In this document: in pieces, positions 27,508 to 35,995 of the stretch
Layout of the letters: each line of letters opens with the position of its first letter
Numbering within the stretch: the stretch's first letter is position 1
Assembly (NCBI RefSeq): GCF_009765905.1
Contig: NZ_LMUO01000009.1
Coordinates: 535,941 to 599,940, forward strand
Source: Mucilaginibacter sp. L196
GTDB taxonomy: Bacteria; Bacteroidota; Bacteroidia; Sphingobacteriales; Sphingobacteriaceae
Reading direction: 5' to 3'
Length of the DNA stretch: 64,000 nucleotides
Made by a program: the position numbers and the translations under genes
Notes under the pieces: model-generated
What the model saw: the letters and a program-made list of their open reading frames with translations, nothing else
Told to the model about the DNA's origin: nothing
The model's database searches: none

Positions 27508-27846
27508 ATGAAAAATATATATAAAATAATTGGCTATAGTGTAATTGTATTTTTATTGTCAGATATAATTGTTACCCTTTGGTTTGTATTGAATATAGGA
27601 TCATCCGTCCCACATATTACTTTCAATTCAATAGTATATATTTTTATACATTATGGAGCTGTGCTAAGCACCCCAGCCACAATTTCATACCTGATAATAT
27701 ATGCGCTATATAAAAAAGTTAAAATACGTTGGACCTTATATCTGTCGGCATTAATTATTCTGTGCTGTGCATTTTTTTTAACGGCTTACATTTTCATCTG
27801 GTACATGACCGCAGGTCTTTTAACAAATGACCTTTTTGTACAATAA
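27508..27846 (+). CDS. Small membrane protein, candidate orphan immunity (copy 2)
   Basis: This 112-residue protein has three to four hydrophobic segments, resembling the gene at 27054 in length, start (MKNIYKIIGYSVIVF), a TLWF motif and the aromatic end YIFIWYM. It sits 4 bases after a dead effector tail, so it looks like immunity retained after loss of its own effector. Such orphan immunity genes are known in T6SS loci of gut Bacteroidales; the role here is inferred. Confidence 0.6.
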   Translation: MKNIYKIIGYSVIVFLLSDIIVTLWFVLNIGSSVPHITFNSIVYIFIHYGAVLSTPATISYLIIYALYKKVKIRWTLYLSALIILCCAFFLTAYIFIWYMTAGLLTNDLFVQ

Positions 27847-27861
27847 CCCGTTGTAATTAAT

Positions 27862-28464
27862 ATGAAAGATCATTATAAGTCATATCGTTCAACAAAGTTT
27901 ATACTACTCGCTACAATAATAGCGCTGTTCTTTTGCAACGCGGTTGCGCTGGCTAATACCAGTAATCGTAACTCGCGGGTTAATACCTATTTTGACAAAA
28001 AGTATGGCTTTTCGTTTTCAATACCCGCTTATCTAAAAATAACTCCAAGCAGCGATGAGTCTTACTATAATTGCAAAGCAGTCACACCGGACGCCCGGAA
28101 AAAATACGCTGCTAATAAAGGATATATATTTACTATGGAAATTAGTAAATTGACGTTAGATTCGACGTTATCGATTTACGGTTATGATAAACGGGCCAAT
28201 GGTGATTATTACTTCAACACTCCAACAGACGATAGCCTGAAAGCCAATAAAATAAGTGGTAACGGATGGACAGGCCTACAGGAGGTACACGTTTGTCGGG
28301 GCGAAAGCATTGTGAAAAGTAATGGCGATGTTATATCGGAGTTGTTAGATGGCTGTGAGAATATCTATTTATCAAACGGAAAGATCACCATAAAAATTTA
28401 CACGGATGGTGTGAAACTGGATGATAAATTATATAGTGGAATACTAAAGTCGTTACGCTTTTAG
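27862..28464 (+). CDS. Secreted protein of unknown function in the T6SS payload region
   Basis: This 200-residue protein has an N-terminal hydrophobic segment (about 12-32, ending ALA) that reads as a signal peptide, and a mature part of about 165 residues. Four mature-region cysteines could form disulphides. YGFSFSIPAYLKI near the N-terminus of the mature part resembles small exported beta proteins. No family is recognised. It lies 15 bases after the second membrane-protein gene. It could be another periplasmic immunity protein, without direct support. Confidence 0.5.
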   Translation: MKDHYKSYRSTKFILLATIIALFFCNAVALANTSNRNSRVNTYFDKKYGFSFSIPAYLKITPSSDESYYNCKAVTPDARKKYAANKGYIFTMEISKLTLDSTLSIYGYDKRANGDYYFNTPTDDSLKANKISGNGWTGLQEVHVCRGESIVKSNGDVISELLDGCENIYLSNGKITIKIYTDGVKLDDKLYSGILKSLRF

Positions 28465-28538
28465 CGATCAATGTTTACAGTAATAACCTAAAGGGATAAG
28501 AAAGATAGGTTTATGATTTATCCCAATATACTATTTAA

Positions 28539-29444
28539 ATGACAGCTATAACAGACACAATACTAAATCCTGGTGAAAAACCCAATGAAAGGGGAGGTGG
28601 AGGTCCTGTGGTACAGTGGCATTATTCGGATATGCAGCGTATCTATGGTGTGCAGGTAAACTGGCAATCTGCCTCGGGTGAAAAAAGTATGTATTATGAT
28701 ATGGCGATGCATTGCAAGGAGATAAAGGATGATATTGCTACCTGGGAAATATCTAAAAATAATATCTACTTAGATAATATAAGGCCGGAAGGGCCTCTTG
28801 AATTATTAGCTATTGCCTGTGCGGAACCCTGCTACCCTTTTGAGTTTGCAGCAAGTAAGGATGGAATTATAAAAAGTTTGCTTAATACTGAAATAATAAA
28901 AAAACGCTTTGCAGAAGCTAAAGAGATTCTGTTTCGGGATTTTGGTGGCGATATAGCATTGCAATATATTGATGCAACTGAACAGGCATTAAATCAGCCG
29001 CAGCAATTAAAAAAAATAATAACAACAGATCTTTGGCTTTCGTTATTCTTCAGCCCAATTATCGGCCAGTATAATATTGGAAAGGCAAAACCGCTATCAA
29101 TTAATCTCCCGTTTTTTGGTTTTCAGGAGTCATTGGTTTTTAATGGAACAATCAGGATAGATAAACCCAACTTTGATAATAAGTCACAGGCATTAATTGT
29201 TGAAACTGCATTGGATGGCACAACCATAATTGAAGGCGAAACACTTTTAAGCGGGAAACTTGAAGCAACGTATGATATAGATATTCCAGGCCATACTATC
29301 AGAAACATTAGCTGCCATGCAACTGTTATTACCGATAAAGGTGAACATCATTTATGGTTAAACGGTTATCAAATTGAAACAAAGGAAACACCAGTACCTG
29401 AAAAGGAAGATGCAAAATCTAAAAGTTGGTGGTCTGTTTTTTAG
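28539..29444 (+). CDS. Unknown cytoplasmic protein upstream of the PAAR-like tip, possible adaptor
   Basis: This 301-residue soluble protein has no signal peptide. A glycine-rich start (ERGGGGPVVQW) is followed by a mixed alpha/beta region. In its C-terminal half it has beta-rich repeats (LVFNGTIRIDKPN, ETLLSGKLEATYDIDIPG, ISCHATVITDKGEH). It precedes the DUF4280 gene by 19 bases. Proteins encoded immediately before a PAAR-like tip are often effector-loading chaperones, and that is the only basis for suggesting such a role. I do not recognise the family. Confidence 0.5.
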   Translation: MTAITDTILNPGEKPNERGGGGPVVQWHYSDMQRIYGVQVNWQSASGEKSMYYDMAMHCKEIKDDIATWEISKNNIYLDNIRPEGPLELLAIACAEPCYPFEFAASKDGIIKSLLNTEIIKKRFAEAKEILFRDFGGDIALQYIDATEQALNQPQQLKKIITTDLWLSLFFSPIIGQYNIGKAKPLSINLPFFGFQESLVFNGTIRIDKPNFDNKSQALIVETALDGTTIIEGETLLSGKLEATYDIDIPGHTIRNISCHATVITDKGEHHLWLNGYQIETKETPVPEKEDAKSKSWWSVF

Positions 29445-29463
29445 TAATTAATTAGAAAAGAAC

Positions 29464-29907
29464 ATGGGTAATAAAACAGGATTTATGGTATGTGCCGGCG
29501 CAATGTGCCAGTGCAAATTTGGCAAATCACCTGCCAAGTTTAAAGTGCTCACTCAAAAGAAGCATTATATAAATGATCCCCAGGGCGGCGAAAAATTGTT
29601 AGCTACACATAAAGAATTAGGGCAACCCTTTGAGTCGCCATTTTTTGGTGATTGCAGTAAAATGAATAACAACGCATGTAAAGTAAATGTAACCGAGTGG
29701 AGTGATTTTTACGATAAAGTAACCATTGAAACCGGTGGTCATCCCTTGATTGATAGCAGCAAAGCTACTTGTCCTACAGGAGCAAAGGATTGCATCACGA
29801 TAACCTGGCATGGGCAAACTGCATCACCCGCTGTGCAAGATGTTCAAAAAAGTGCCTCAAATTCTGTTGCACAAATAAATCCTCTGGTTAATGCAAAGGC
29901 AATATGA
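29464..29907 (+). CDS. DUF4280 PAAR-like spike-tip protein
   Basis: This 147-residue protein resembles DUF4280, a PAAR-like family that sharpens the VgrG spike and connects effectors. The opening FMVCAGAMCQCKFGKSPAKFKVL matches the conserved V..GA...CSFG.....L start, and FFGDCSKMNNNACK matches the later FG.C.S..NP. stretch. Several paired cysteines could bind metal at the tip. Its TGA overlaps the next ATG (ATGA at 29904-29907), coupling it to a DUF2931 lipoprotein and then the Tle1 lipase, which it may deliver. Confidence 0.78.
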   Translation: MGNKTGFMVCAGAMCQCKFGKSPAKFKVLTQKKHYINDPQGGEKLLATHKELGQPFESPFFGDCSKMNNNACKVNVTEWSDFYDKVTIETGGHPLIDSSKATCPTGAKDCITITWHGQTASPAVQDVQKSASNSVAQINPLVNAKAI

Positions 29908-31001
29908 AAATAAAACATCTATCTATATTAATACTGTTGTGCTGCTCAGTTAGCTGGGTAGCTTGCCAGGATAAAAAAGAAAAAATAACAAATAAACAAA
30001 TGGAAGAAACATTTGAATGGTCGCCGGGAGTTGGTGCGGCCCATTTATACCCGATGGAGCTTTATCGCTGTACTTATATTTATCCCGATGGCGACGGGGT
30101 AAGCCCTGCTTCTCCAAATCTTGAAGATGGTACCTGGGGGCAGGAAAACGGCAGTTCAGCAGTGGGCGAAATGATGAAACCAATACCGGTAGCGTTAGAT
30201 ATTACCTGGCTTTCTTATACCGAAAATAAATTTTATAAAGGTCATTTTCAATTACCGCACGATAAAATTTTACAACTTTTTAAGCAAGGCCATAAAGAGC
30301 TGGTTCGCGAAGATAATGGCGAGTTAGCAATACAACGTATGGATTATAATAATATAATAGCGGGTATGGCACCCGGCGGGGTAGTTGTAGTTTGGGTGAA
30401 CGGAGGCGATGTTAATGTAGAGGTGGGGAGATTCCAGGCTGTGGAAACAAAAGTGAATATGGAGGATTTTATCGGAAGAACCGATATTAAGGTAGATCAA
30501 AATTCATATGTAAAGCAAGAGCTATCCACACAAAAAGACGTTCTTAACAATATTAACAAAAACGGTATACCCTTTGGCTTGTGGGATAAATATCGCAAGC
30601 GATTTAACCAGCAGGTAATTATAAAATTTGACCAAAATCACCATGTAGGAATTGATAATACAATTTTGAATTATTACAATGGAGAGAAGGAAACTTTATT
30701 TGCTGAAAAATGGATAAAAAATGATTCTAAACAGCGTGCTATGGTTAAAGATATGCGCATAGGCTGGACAGATTCGCTGGGAGGAAAATCACAATATTAC
30801 ATTTTAGAAGTTAAGTTTGATGAAGCCGAAATGTTTAAAGCTTACAAAGAAGCCTACGGGGATGATCCAAATCAAGCAGGTGAGCTAATAACTGAAATTA
30901 ACCGGGGGAACGATCACTATAAAATATATTTACAAGTAGGAGATAAAAAAGTGGAGTTGTTAAAACAAAAAGGGGAATTTTCATTGTATAACGCAAATTA
31001 A
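29904..31001 (+). CDS. DUF2931 lipoprotein, candidate Tle1 immunity (copy 1)
   Basis: This 365-residue lipoprotein has signal ILLCCSVSWVAC with the lipid-attachment Cys near position 21. The mature part matches DUF2931: ALDITWLSYTENKFYKGHFQLP, AGMAPGGVVVVWVNGG, VGRFQA. DUF2931 proteins are often next to T6SS lipases and are thought to act as immunity lipoproteins in the periplasm. The gene overlaps the DUF4280 gene by 4 bases and precedes the Tle1 gene by 5 bases. A second full copy follows the lipase, so the effector is bracketed. Confidence 0.75.
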   Translation: MKIKHLSILILLCCSVSWVACQDKKEKITNKQMEETFEWSPGVGAAHLYPMELYRCTYIYPDGDGVSPASPNLEDGTWGQENGSSAVGEMMKPIPVALDITWLSYTENKFYKGHFQLPHDKILQLFKQGHKELVREDNGELAIQRMDYNNIIAGMAPGGVVVVWVNGGDVNVEVGRFQAVETKVNMEDFIGRTDIKVDQNSYVKQELSTQKDVLNNINKNGIPFGLWDKYRKRFNQQVIIKFDQNHHVGIDNTILNYYNGEKETLFAEKWIKNDSKQRAMVKDMRIGWTDSLGGKSQYYILEVKFDEAEMFKAYKEAYGDDPNQAGELITEINRGNDHYKIYLQVGDKKVELLKQKGEFSLYNAN

Positions 31002-31006
31002 CAATT

Positions 31007-32632
31007 ATGGGTTTAGCAAAAATAGAATCTGGGACAGGAAATCAAAAGGTAAAAGTTACACCACTTACAGATGTTACCGTTACAGTTTTTTTTGACGGAA
31101 CCGGTAATAATATGTATAATACCGATACACGTGGTAATGCACCGAAAGGCACTAAATTTGATGAGGGTAGCAGTTATGAAAATGCCTACTCTAATGTAGC
31201 AAGGTTATTTAAAAATTATAAATCTAAAAAACCCTTTGTTTATGGTGTTTATATTGAAGGGATGGGTACGTTTAAAGATGAGCCTGATGATGTTTTGAAT
31301 GGCGAAGGACTCGGCCGTGGAAAGAGCGGTATTCCCGCCCGTGTAGCCAAAGCCTGTCAGCTCGTAACTGATAATTTAAAAGCTGTACCAAAAATTAATG
31401 GACAAAAGAAAGTTGGTACATTAACGGTTGATGTTTTTGGTTTTAGCCGGGGTGCCGCCGCCGCCAGGCATTTTATTTATGAAATAACAAAGGCTGCTTA
31501 TAAATCAAACCTTAAAATTGTATCAGCAGGAGAAGGTGATCCTGGTTTTACCTACTATACTGATGAATACCATAATGAAACTCCTTTTGAAGAATTTCCT
31601 ATGAGAGGATACTTGGGGGCTTACTGTAACCAACAAAAAGTCCATATAAATAATGTTGCTATCCGTTTTGCAGGCTTGTTCGATACGGTGGCATCTTATT
31701 CTGAAAGTTTAATCCCGTCAGCTGTAATTAGTACATCCCCAACAGATACCCCGAAGCCATTTACTGATGATACTAAAGAACTTAAGCTTAATGCCGTTGC
31801 TTTGGCACGCAAAGCAGTTCAGTTATCTGCGGCTGATGAACATAGGGCAAATTTCCCACTTACCAATATTAACAGTACCGGCAGAAAGGGCATACAACTT
31901 AGTCTGCCGGGTGTTCATAGTGATGTTGGTGGCTCATATGAAAATGAAAAGGATAACGATTACATTGAGCGGCTAATGCAAATAGACGGTTACAATGCGA
32001 TTAATCCCATCGCCAATGTTATTAATGGAGCAAAAGAGATTTTTAATGACAAATTAGATGAACAGGCAGCATGGCTTGTAGAAGAAGGATGGTATAAACG
32101 GAATGACTTAAGTAAGCATACAGTTTATGGAGGGGGCTTGCTTGCTGTGCAACACTGTTTATCGGGTACAAAGCCTGCACTGCCTAATACATATAGTTTT
32201 ATTCCGCTATATATAATGTGTCAGTTTGCATTAGAGGTAGATGCGCAAACGAACCCCATCCCTTTTGATATAGACGGGTTGAGAACTAATGCTAAAACTT
32301 CAATAAAAGGGAACAAATTGTTGGAACAAATATACGACAGATTAAATAAGTATGCGTTTAAAAATGGCGACCCAGTCCAGTTGCATTATACGAAGCCGCA
32401 TTTCGAAATCGCGCAGCACAGTCAGTCGGCTAATAACGCAATAGATAATACTTATGCTAAGCCTCAAGTTTTAATGACCAATACAATAAGCCCGGAAGAT
32501 AAGGACTTGATTAATTTGAGATATAGTTATCTGCATTTCAGTGCCAAATATGACAGAGCTACTCTCCGCGTGATGCCCAACTATCCAAGAATGGTAGACG
32601 GAAAACGTGAACGGTTAGTTTTACCTGGATAA
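31007..32632 (+). CDS. Tle1-family phospholipase effector (DUF2235)
   Basis: The protein has 541 residues. DUF2235 hydrolases of the Tle1 group are T6SS phospholipase effectors acting on the membranes of target cells. All family marks are visible: FFDGTGNN (residues 28-35), the nucleophile in VFGFSRGAA (S147), FDTVAS (D226) and PGVHSDVGGSY (301-311) with the catalytic His. There is no signal peptide. It is placed between two DUF2931 lipoproteins and behind the PAAR-like gene. The C-terminal 150 residues are less conserved. It appears intact. Confidence 0.85.
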   Translation: MGLAKIESGTGNQKVKVTPLTDVTVTVFFDGTGNNMYNTDTRGNAPKGTKFDEGSSYENAYSNVARLFKNYKSKKPFVYGVYIEGMGTFKDEPDDVLNGEGLGRGKSGIPARVAKACQLVTDNLKAVPKINGQKKVGTLTVDVFGFSRGAAAARHFIYEITKAAYKSNLKIVSAGEGDPGFTYYTDEYHNETPFEEFPMRGYLGAYCNQQKVHINNVAIRFAGLFDTVASYSESLIPSAVISTSPTDTPKPFTDDTKELKLNAVALARKAVQLSAADEHRANFPLTNINSTGRKGIQLSLPGVHSDVGGSYENEKDNDYIERLMQIDGYNAINPIANVINGAKEIFNDKLDEQAAWLVEEGWYKRNDLSKHTVYGGGLLAVQHCLSGTKPALPNTYSFIPLYIMCQFALEVDAQTNPIPFDIDGLRTNAKTSIKGNKLLEQIYDRLNKYAFKNGDPVQLHYTKPHFEIAQHSQSANNAIDNTYAKPQVLMTNTISPEDKDLINLRYSYLHFSAKYDRATLRVMPNYPRMVDGKRERLVLPG

Positions 32633-32633
32633 T

Positions 32634-33689
32634 ATGAGAAATGCATTTTTAGTATGCTCAATACTACTATCATACTTTTTTGCATCTTGCCAAAATAAAA
32701 AAACTATAGAAAAATTTCAATGGTTGCCCACCGAGTGCGCACCTGAATTATACCCTATGAACATTGCCAAAGGCTTTCTGCTGTTTGAAGATGGTAATGA
32801 AATTTCAATACCAAGTGCCGATCCTATAAAAAACGGGTGGGGTAAACATGGGTCAACGGCCATTATTGGAGACGAGTTTAAACCCGTACCAGTAAAATTA
32901 GAAATAACCTGGTTATCATACACCGAGAATAAGTTTTTTTCAGGCAGGTTTGATCTGCCAAAAGATAGTATAATTAAATGGTTTAAAGAGGGGTATACCG
33001 ATCCGGTAACCTTAAAACCGGCTACCTATGATTGTATTGCAGTGGGTATGGCACCAGGTGGGGTTGTTGTGGTATGGATACAGGGAATAAATCATCAGTT
33101 AGAAATAGGCAGATATCAGGCAAAAGAATCAAATATGACGATGGGGGAATACATAGCCGCCAAAGGTTTCTCATCAGATATGACGCATGATCGTACTGCA
33201 CTTTGTAAATCAACATTAGAGGACGAGCCTGCGGCGGTAGAAAACCTTAAAGTAAAAGGGTTGCAGCTGGGCTTGTGGGATAGCTATAGACAACGCTTTA
33301 ATATACGGCCTGTAATGATCTTTGATCAATCTCATCACGCCAAAACAAGTAGCATTTATATGCAATTTTATAATGGTGAACAGGACGATCTGGTATTAGA
33401 TAAACTTCTGAAAAATGAATTTTCGCCGAGGGCAAGAATAAAAAAGGTAGCTTTTCAATGGATGGACGACTGGGCGGGAAAAAAGCAGAAATATATACTG
33501 GAATTAAATATGGATGAAAAGGAAATATTTAATGCTTACAAAGAAGTTTATGGTGATAATCCTAAGCAGGAGGCAGAACTAACTGTTCAAATAAACCCTG
33601 GTAATGATCATTATCGTATATTTTTGAAAAGCCAAACCAAAAATACAGAGCGTTTAAAAGCAAAGGGTGAGATTTACTTGGCACAATAA
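32634..33689 (+). CDS. DUF2931 lipoprotein, candidate Tle1 immunity (copy 2)
   Basis: This 351-residue paralogue of the lipoprotein before the lipase has a signal with FASC lipobox (Cys near 19) and the same DUF2931 blocks (EITWLSYTENKFFSGRFDLP, AVGMAPGGVVVVWIQG, LGLWDSYRQRFN). It starts 1 base after the Tle1 stop, so it is the better candidate for direct immunity coupling. The first 65 or so bases of the gene are repeated almost exactly at the truncated copy at 33758. Confidence 0.75.
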   Translation: MRNAFLVCSILLSYFFASCQNKKTIEKFQWLPTECAPELYPMNIAKGFLLFEDGNEISIPSADPIKNGWGKHGSTAIIGDEFKPVPVKLEITWLSYTENKFFSGRFDLPKDSIIKWFKEGYTDPVTLKPATYDCIAVGMAPGGVVVVWIQGINHQLEIGRYQAKESNMTMGEYIAAKGFSSDMTHDRTALCKSTLEDEPAAVENLKVKGLQLGLWDSYRQRFNIRPVMIFDQSHHAKTSSIYMQFYNGEQDDLVLDKLLKNEFSPRARIKKVAFQWMDDWAGKKQKYILELNMDEKEIFNAYKEVYGDNPKQEAELTVQINPGNDHYRIFLKSQTKNTERLKAKGEIYLAQ

Positions 33690-33757
33690 ATTTAATTCCA
33701 AAGCGTGTGTTTCCGAGGTTGGTAAATTATGCATAGAGGTTTATTTTATGAGATAAT

Positions 33758-33886
33758 ATGAGAAATGCATTTTTAGTATTATCAATACTGCTATCATGCT
33801 GTTTTGCATCTTGCCAAAATCTTAAAATAGTTGACGAAGAGAAATTTGACTGGAATCACCGGGGCGGGAGGACCACTGTGTCCTGA
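33758..33886 (+). pseudogene. Truncated third DUF2931 lipoprotein
   Basis: A 42-codon frame begins MRNAFLVLSILLSCCFASCQN, nearly identical to the start of the lipoprotein at 32634, including the lipobox. It continues EKFDW (compare EKFQW in copy 2) and then diverges into an unrelated reading that stops at 33886. The 5' flank AATATGAGAAATGCATTTTT is identical in both copies. This is the stump of a duplicated immunity gene, cut by deletion or recombination at the edge of the T6SS locus. Confidence 0.75.
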
Positions 33887-34633
33887 TTTAAAAAATGAAA
33901 AATCAGAGTACCGATACTACTTATTGGTATACAGGCTTTTGTAAAGAATTTATTGTGTACCTCGAGATTTTAGGGTGTGTACCTCTAGGTATACCCTGTC
34001 CCTCACTTTTCTCAAAAGGAAAAGCCTCTCAGATCACTCTAAAAGGCTTTTCCATTACTTGGGTAGCCCCAATCGGACTAAACTCGAACCGCTTTATGCA
34101 AGATTTGAAATTATTTACCCAACTTATTTAGTTTGATCCTGTTACAGGCTCTTATATTCTCGAGCCCGTACTGGGCAGTTCTCGAACTATTTTCTGGAAG
34201 ACTTACGAAAAATAGCGTCTTGAAAGCAGGAGTTCGATCCGTTATATCCAACAATAATTTTTAATCTGTAAAAAGGTTTAAGCAAGCCATATTTTTTATA
34301 AGCAAAATGAAAGAGAAGGCTTTATATCAGTATATTATATAAGTCATAGGCGTAGTAACCATTTGATGAAACGAGCTTTAATAAAATCGAACCGAAAGCG
34401 ACAGTAATGTTTAATTCGTTATAAACTGAAACATAAATACAATAACGGGAAGTTCGGACCTTTTGAATATAAATTGAAAATCGGTTCCCTTTGAGAAAAG
34501 AGAACATTCTGTAATCATATTGGCAGTTAGCTGTACAAACGTATAATTTTTATTTGAATACCAACATAAGGTTGTTTAAAGCTCGTATTTTAGTTTTTTT
34601 CGCAACAAAAAAATCATAATTTGCGATTCGAAA
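33887..34633. other. Non-coding boundary region with tRNA-like debris
   Basis: No credible gene is present; the longest frames here have biased, non-protein-like composition. It holds a strong hairpin (34018-34053) and, on the minus strand at 34060-34120, a tRNA-like remnant. In the remnant the ends GGGTA and TACCC can pair, and a GGTTCGAGT T-loop-like stretch is present, but the T arm is disrupted. A further T-arm-like AGGAGTTCGATCC lies at about 34230 on the plus strand. This reads as recombination debris between the T6SS and the secretion island. Confidence 0.4.
34018..34053. terminator. Perfect 10-bp stem hairpin, terminator-like
   Basis: GGAAAAGCCT (34018-34027) is exactly complementary to AGGCTTTTCC (34044-34053) with a 16-base loop. 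It resembles hairpins that follow tRNA genes in this group. Read on the minus strand, it lies just downstream of the tRNA-like remnant at 34060-34120. Confidence 0.55.
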
Positions 34634-35995
34634 ATGATGAACCTACACCGGAAAACAATTTTAATTTTAATACTTTTTGTGTTATCAAAAGTTTTAATAT
34701 GCAATGGTCAGGAAACGATTACCTTACGAAAGGCTATTGAGAAAATGCTAAAAGATAATCCACAAATCCGGCAATCTGTATTAACAGAATCTTCGTCTAA
34801 TTTAGATTTGTACAAATCTAAGATCAGTATTTACCCCAATTTATCCGCTAATCTTGGCGGAAACGCAAACTTCGGGAGAACCTTAGACCCTACTACCAAT
34901 TTATATTTGGATCAAAACGCCATTTCGTCCGCTGACAATATCAGTTCTACTGTTGTACTTTTCCAGGGCCATGAAAAAGTACATGAAATAGCTCAAAATA
35001 AATATTTGTTTGAAAGTGACCAGAGTAGTACTGAAAAACTGAAGAATGATTTAACTATTCAAGTAGTTTCAAGTTATTTATCAATACTCAGTTATAGAGA
35101 TCAATTAGTCGCGAGCAAGCAACAAAAGGATTTGGCATTACAACAACTAGATATTGACACTAAAAAGTTAATTGTTGGTAAAAAAGTTCAGGCTGATACG
35201 GCTAAAGACAGCTATTTGGCTTCGCAAGCAGATATTGCCATAATAAACTTAAATAATCAATTTAACAATTCAATGCTCCAGTTGGCGCAATTAATGAATC
35301 TTCAAAGTAACGAGCAATTTAATGTTGTCGAACCGGTTAGTGATTTACACGATTTTATCGAACCCAATATTTCGGATTTATATAACTACGCAAGCCGAAA
35401 CCTTCCGGAAATAAAAAAAGCTGATTATAATCTAAGAGCATCAATTGAACAAACCAAAATTGCCAATTCCACCTATTATCCAACTTTGTCAATGTCAGGT
35501 ATTTTAGCTAGCAATTACGTTTATGAATTTCATTACCAGCCTACTTTATTTAATCTCCAGACATCACAAGTTCCTTTTTTCTATCAACTTAGAGACAATA
35601 GATATGGCTATTTAGGCTTGAATTTGTCTATTCCCATATTTAATAATGGTAGCGCAAAGATTGCCGTGAAAAAAGCAAAAATAAATCAAGAGATCCAATT
35701 GATAAATCTGGAAATAGCTAAAAGTCAGCTTTATAAAGTGATTTTGCAATCTAAATCTGATTTAGATGCGGCCAAATCAACTTATTTTTCGGCAGGGCGA
35801 TCACTTGAATTAGCAAAAGAGATCTTTGAAAATATGAACAAGCGATACAACGCTGGAAATGCGAACTTTACAGATTATAATCAAGCATTTATTCAACTCA
35901 ATTCTGCAAAATTTAGCTTGATCGCTGCTAAATATGATTTTATATTCAAAGCTAAAGTCATCAATTTTTATAATGGCACCTCGATTGATTTTTGA
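34634..35995 (+). CDS. TolC-family outer-membrane efflux protein
   Basis: This 453-residue outer-membrane channel subunit is the exit duct of a type I secretion system. It has a signal peptide (KTILILILFVLSKVLICNGQ; the start could also be the next ATG at 34637) and two repeats of long coiled-coil helices with the family pattern. Examples are ITLRKAIEKMLKDNPQI near the start and GYLGLNLSIPIFNNGSAKIAVKKAK at the second beta-barrel hairpin. The gene opens the secretion island. Its 3' end overlaps by 28 bases the 3' end of the antisense gene at 35968. Confidence 0.9.
   Translation: MMNLHRKTILILILFVLSKVLICNGQETITLRKAIEKMLKDNPQIRQSVLTESSSNLDLYKSKISIYPNLSANLGGNANFGRTLDPTTNLYLDQNAISSADNISSTVVLFQGHEKVHEIAQNKYLFESDQSSTEKLKNDLTIQVVSSYLSILSYRDQLVASKQQKDLALQQLDIDTKKLIVGKKVQADTAKDSYLASQADIAIINLNNQFNNSMLQLAQLMNLQSNEQFNVVEPVSDLHDFIEPNISDLYNYASRNLPEIKKADYNLRASIEQTKIANSTYYPTLSMSGILASNYVYEFHYQPTLFNLQTSQVPFFYQLRDNRYGYLGLNLSIPIFNNGSAKIAVKKAKINQEIQLINLEIAKSQLYKVILQSKSDLDAAKSTYFSAGRSLELAKEIFENMNKRYNAGNANFTDYNQAFIQLNSAKFSLIAAKYDFIFKAKVINFYNGTSIDF

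Noticed and set aside
5760-33886. Incomplete T6SS because tssJ, tssL and tssM are missing
   Set aside because: T6SS(iii) of Bacteroidota lacks these genes and uses TssN, TssO, TssP, TssQ and TssR instead, which are accounted for here.
33895-34131. 78-codon plus-strand frame after the truncated lipoprotein
   Set aside because: It runs through a terminator hairpin and tRNA-like DNA, and its product has no protein-like pattern.
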